A stretch of 64,000 nt of DNA, taken from Nostoc sp. 106C (GTDB lineage: Bacteria; Cyanobacteriota; Cyanobacteriia; Cyanobacteriales; Nostocaceae). The notes beneath the pieces were generated by a model. It did no database searches. It saw only the letters and a list, made by a program, of their open reading frames with translations, and had not been told where the DNA came from. The position numbers and the translations under genes were made by a program. The stretch lies in contig NZ_MTAW01000145.1 of NCBI RefSeq assembly GCF_002154725.1, positions 89,104 through 153,103 on the forward strand, written 5' to 3'. Below are positions 63,542 through 64,000 of this stretch, piece after piece (the stretch's first letter is position 1; each line of letters begins with the position of its first letter).

Positions 63542-63795
63542 GATGCTTGATCTGATCGATTCTTGATATACTCATCCATAGCCATGTACTCGCCAAATGC
63601 ATACTCATCGCGAACTGCTTGAATTTCTGCTTGTGTTTCTATATCGTCTTCATAAAGCGCTTCCTCCGCTTCAAAAATTTGTTGCTCAATTATATCTTGC
63701 AGTTGCCGTTTCTCTTCTAAATTAAGGGAAGATATCGCTTGTGCTAAAACTTCCAAGGATAGTTGTACTTTAACAATAGCTGGCATTGTTTTCAA
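63538..63795 (-). CDS. Putative RelB-type antitoxin
   Basis: An 85-residue acidic protein just upstream of the RelE-like gene and overlapping it by four bases. Its N-terminal half (SLEVLAQAISSLNLEEKRQLQDII) is a leucine-rich helix, and the C-terminal half is acidic (ALYEDDIETQAEIQAVRDEY). The family is not recognised from motifs; the antitoxin role is inferred from place, size and charge. A second Met at residue 4 could be the start. Confidence 0.7.
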   Translation of the reverse strand: MKTMPAIVKVQLSLEVLAQAISSLNLEEKRQLQDIIEQQIFEAEEALYEDDIETQAEIQAVRDEYAFGEYMAMDEYIKNRSDQAS

Positions 63796-63927
63796 ATGTT
63801 TTTATAATTTTTCATTTTCTTATAGCAATCTTATGGAATGGAGACAAATTTATAGAGTGTCTACTAATGGATAATTTAGATGAAAGAGGATTTAGGAATG
63901 ATTTATGACTGCTATATACTTCTCGAT

Positions 63928-63949
63928 TATAGCGTGTATACATGCTATA
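63928..63949. promoter_or_regulatory. Near-palindrome upstream of the RelBE-like pair
   Basis: TATAGC, TGTATACA and GCTATA form a 22-base dyad with two mismatches around the centre, about 135 bases before the antitoxin start. It may be a repeat end; autoregulation by the antitoxin would be more usual closer to the start. Confidence 0.3.
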
Positions 63950-64000
63950 GCAATCCGGAATCATTTGTGAGAAAATACTGAAGCGAGATTAAAGTAATTT

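Overview
The window is chromosomal DNA of a filamentous cyanobacterium, most likely a heterocyst-forming member of the Nostocales (Nostoc/Calothrix/Tolypothrix type). The evidence is the moderately AT-rich sequence, the palindrome GCGATCGC (HIP1) recurring throughout, heptameric short repeats of the ATGACTA/TTAGTCA kind between genes, and typical cyanobacterial genes: a devBCA-type exporter, group 2 and ECF sigma factors, a photosynthetic-type GAPDH (gap2), an IctB-like protein, a cyanoexosortase and the efp-accB pair. I found no rRNA, tRNA, CRISPR array, intact transposase or prophage.

Layout. 0-4 kb: the end of an ABC ATPase gene and two tandem paralogous ABC-2 permeases. 4.07-4.25 kb: a 59-codon gene for a peptide that resembles a double-glycine precursor. 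4.4-6.8 kb: a glycine betaine/osmoprotectant ABC importer (ATPase, permease, binding lipoprotein). 7-14.3 kb: an outer-membrane-like protein, MoaE, a hybrid histidine kinase, an NTF2-like protein and a fasciclin protein. 15.4-19.8 kb: a GST-fold protein, a HerA/DUF87 ATPase and a group 2 sigma factor with a structured leader. 19.9-24.4 kb: a minus-strand envelope/redox cluster (Tat metallophosphoesterase, cupredoxin lipoprotein, PepSY-type membrane protein, secreted protein), divergent from an ECF sigma/anti-sigma pair, with a MITE between them. 23.8-27.8 kb: a TetR regulator divergent from devBCA, with two palindromes in the promoter region. 27.8-28.8 kb: a decayed toxin-antitoxin pair and an array of 21-bp palindromic repeats. 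29-32 kb: TPR protein, ACP phosphodiesterase-like protein and two tandem rhomboid proteases. 32.2-39.1 kb: a minus-strand exopolysaccharide/sorting cluster (Wzc-like kinase, Wza-like export protein, cyanoexosortase-associated protein, cyanoexosortase, DegT aminotransferase). 40-46.5 kb: a degenerate GAF histidine kinase, IctB-like protein, WGxxGxxG small protein, SmpB, response regulator and LMW phosphatase. 46.6-61 kb: housekeeping genes ybaB, murB, murC, nadD, gap2, thiL, cyclophilin, efp, accB, an ArsR regulator, GerMN protein, proS and an acyltransferase. 61-64 kb: an accessory tail with an Rpn/DUF2887 nuclease-like protein, an antitoxin fragment, a SMI1/KNR4-HEAT protein and a RelBE-like pair.

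The genes fall into functional blocks: osmoprotectant uptake; envelope biogenesis and export (peptidoglycan precursors, polysaccharide secretion, exosortase sorting, glycolipid-type exporter); signalling (two large GAF kinases, a LuxR-type regulator, two sigma factors); and central metabolism. The least explained items are the small precursor-like peptide with a hairpin at its 3' end, the palindromic 21-bp array, the operator-like palindromes in front of devBCA, the kinase lacking its phospho-acceptor histidine, and the toxin-antitoxin decay.
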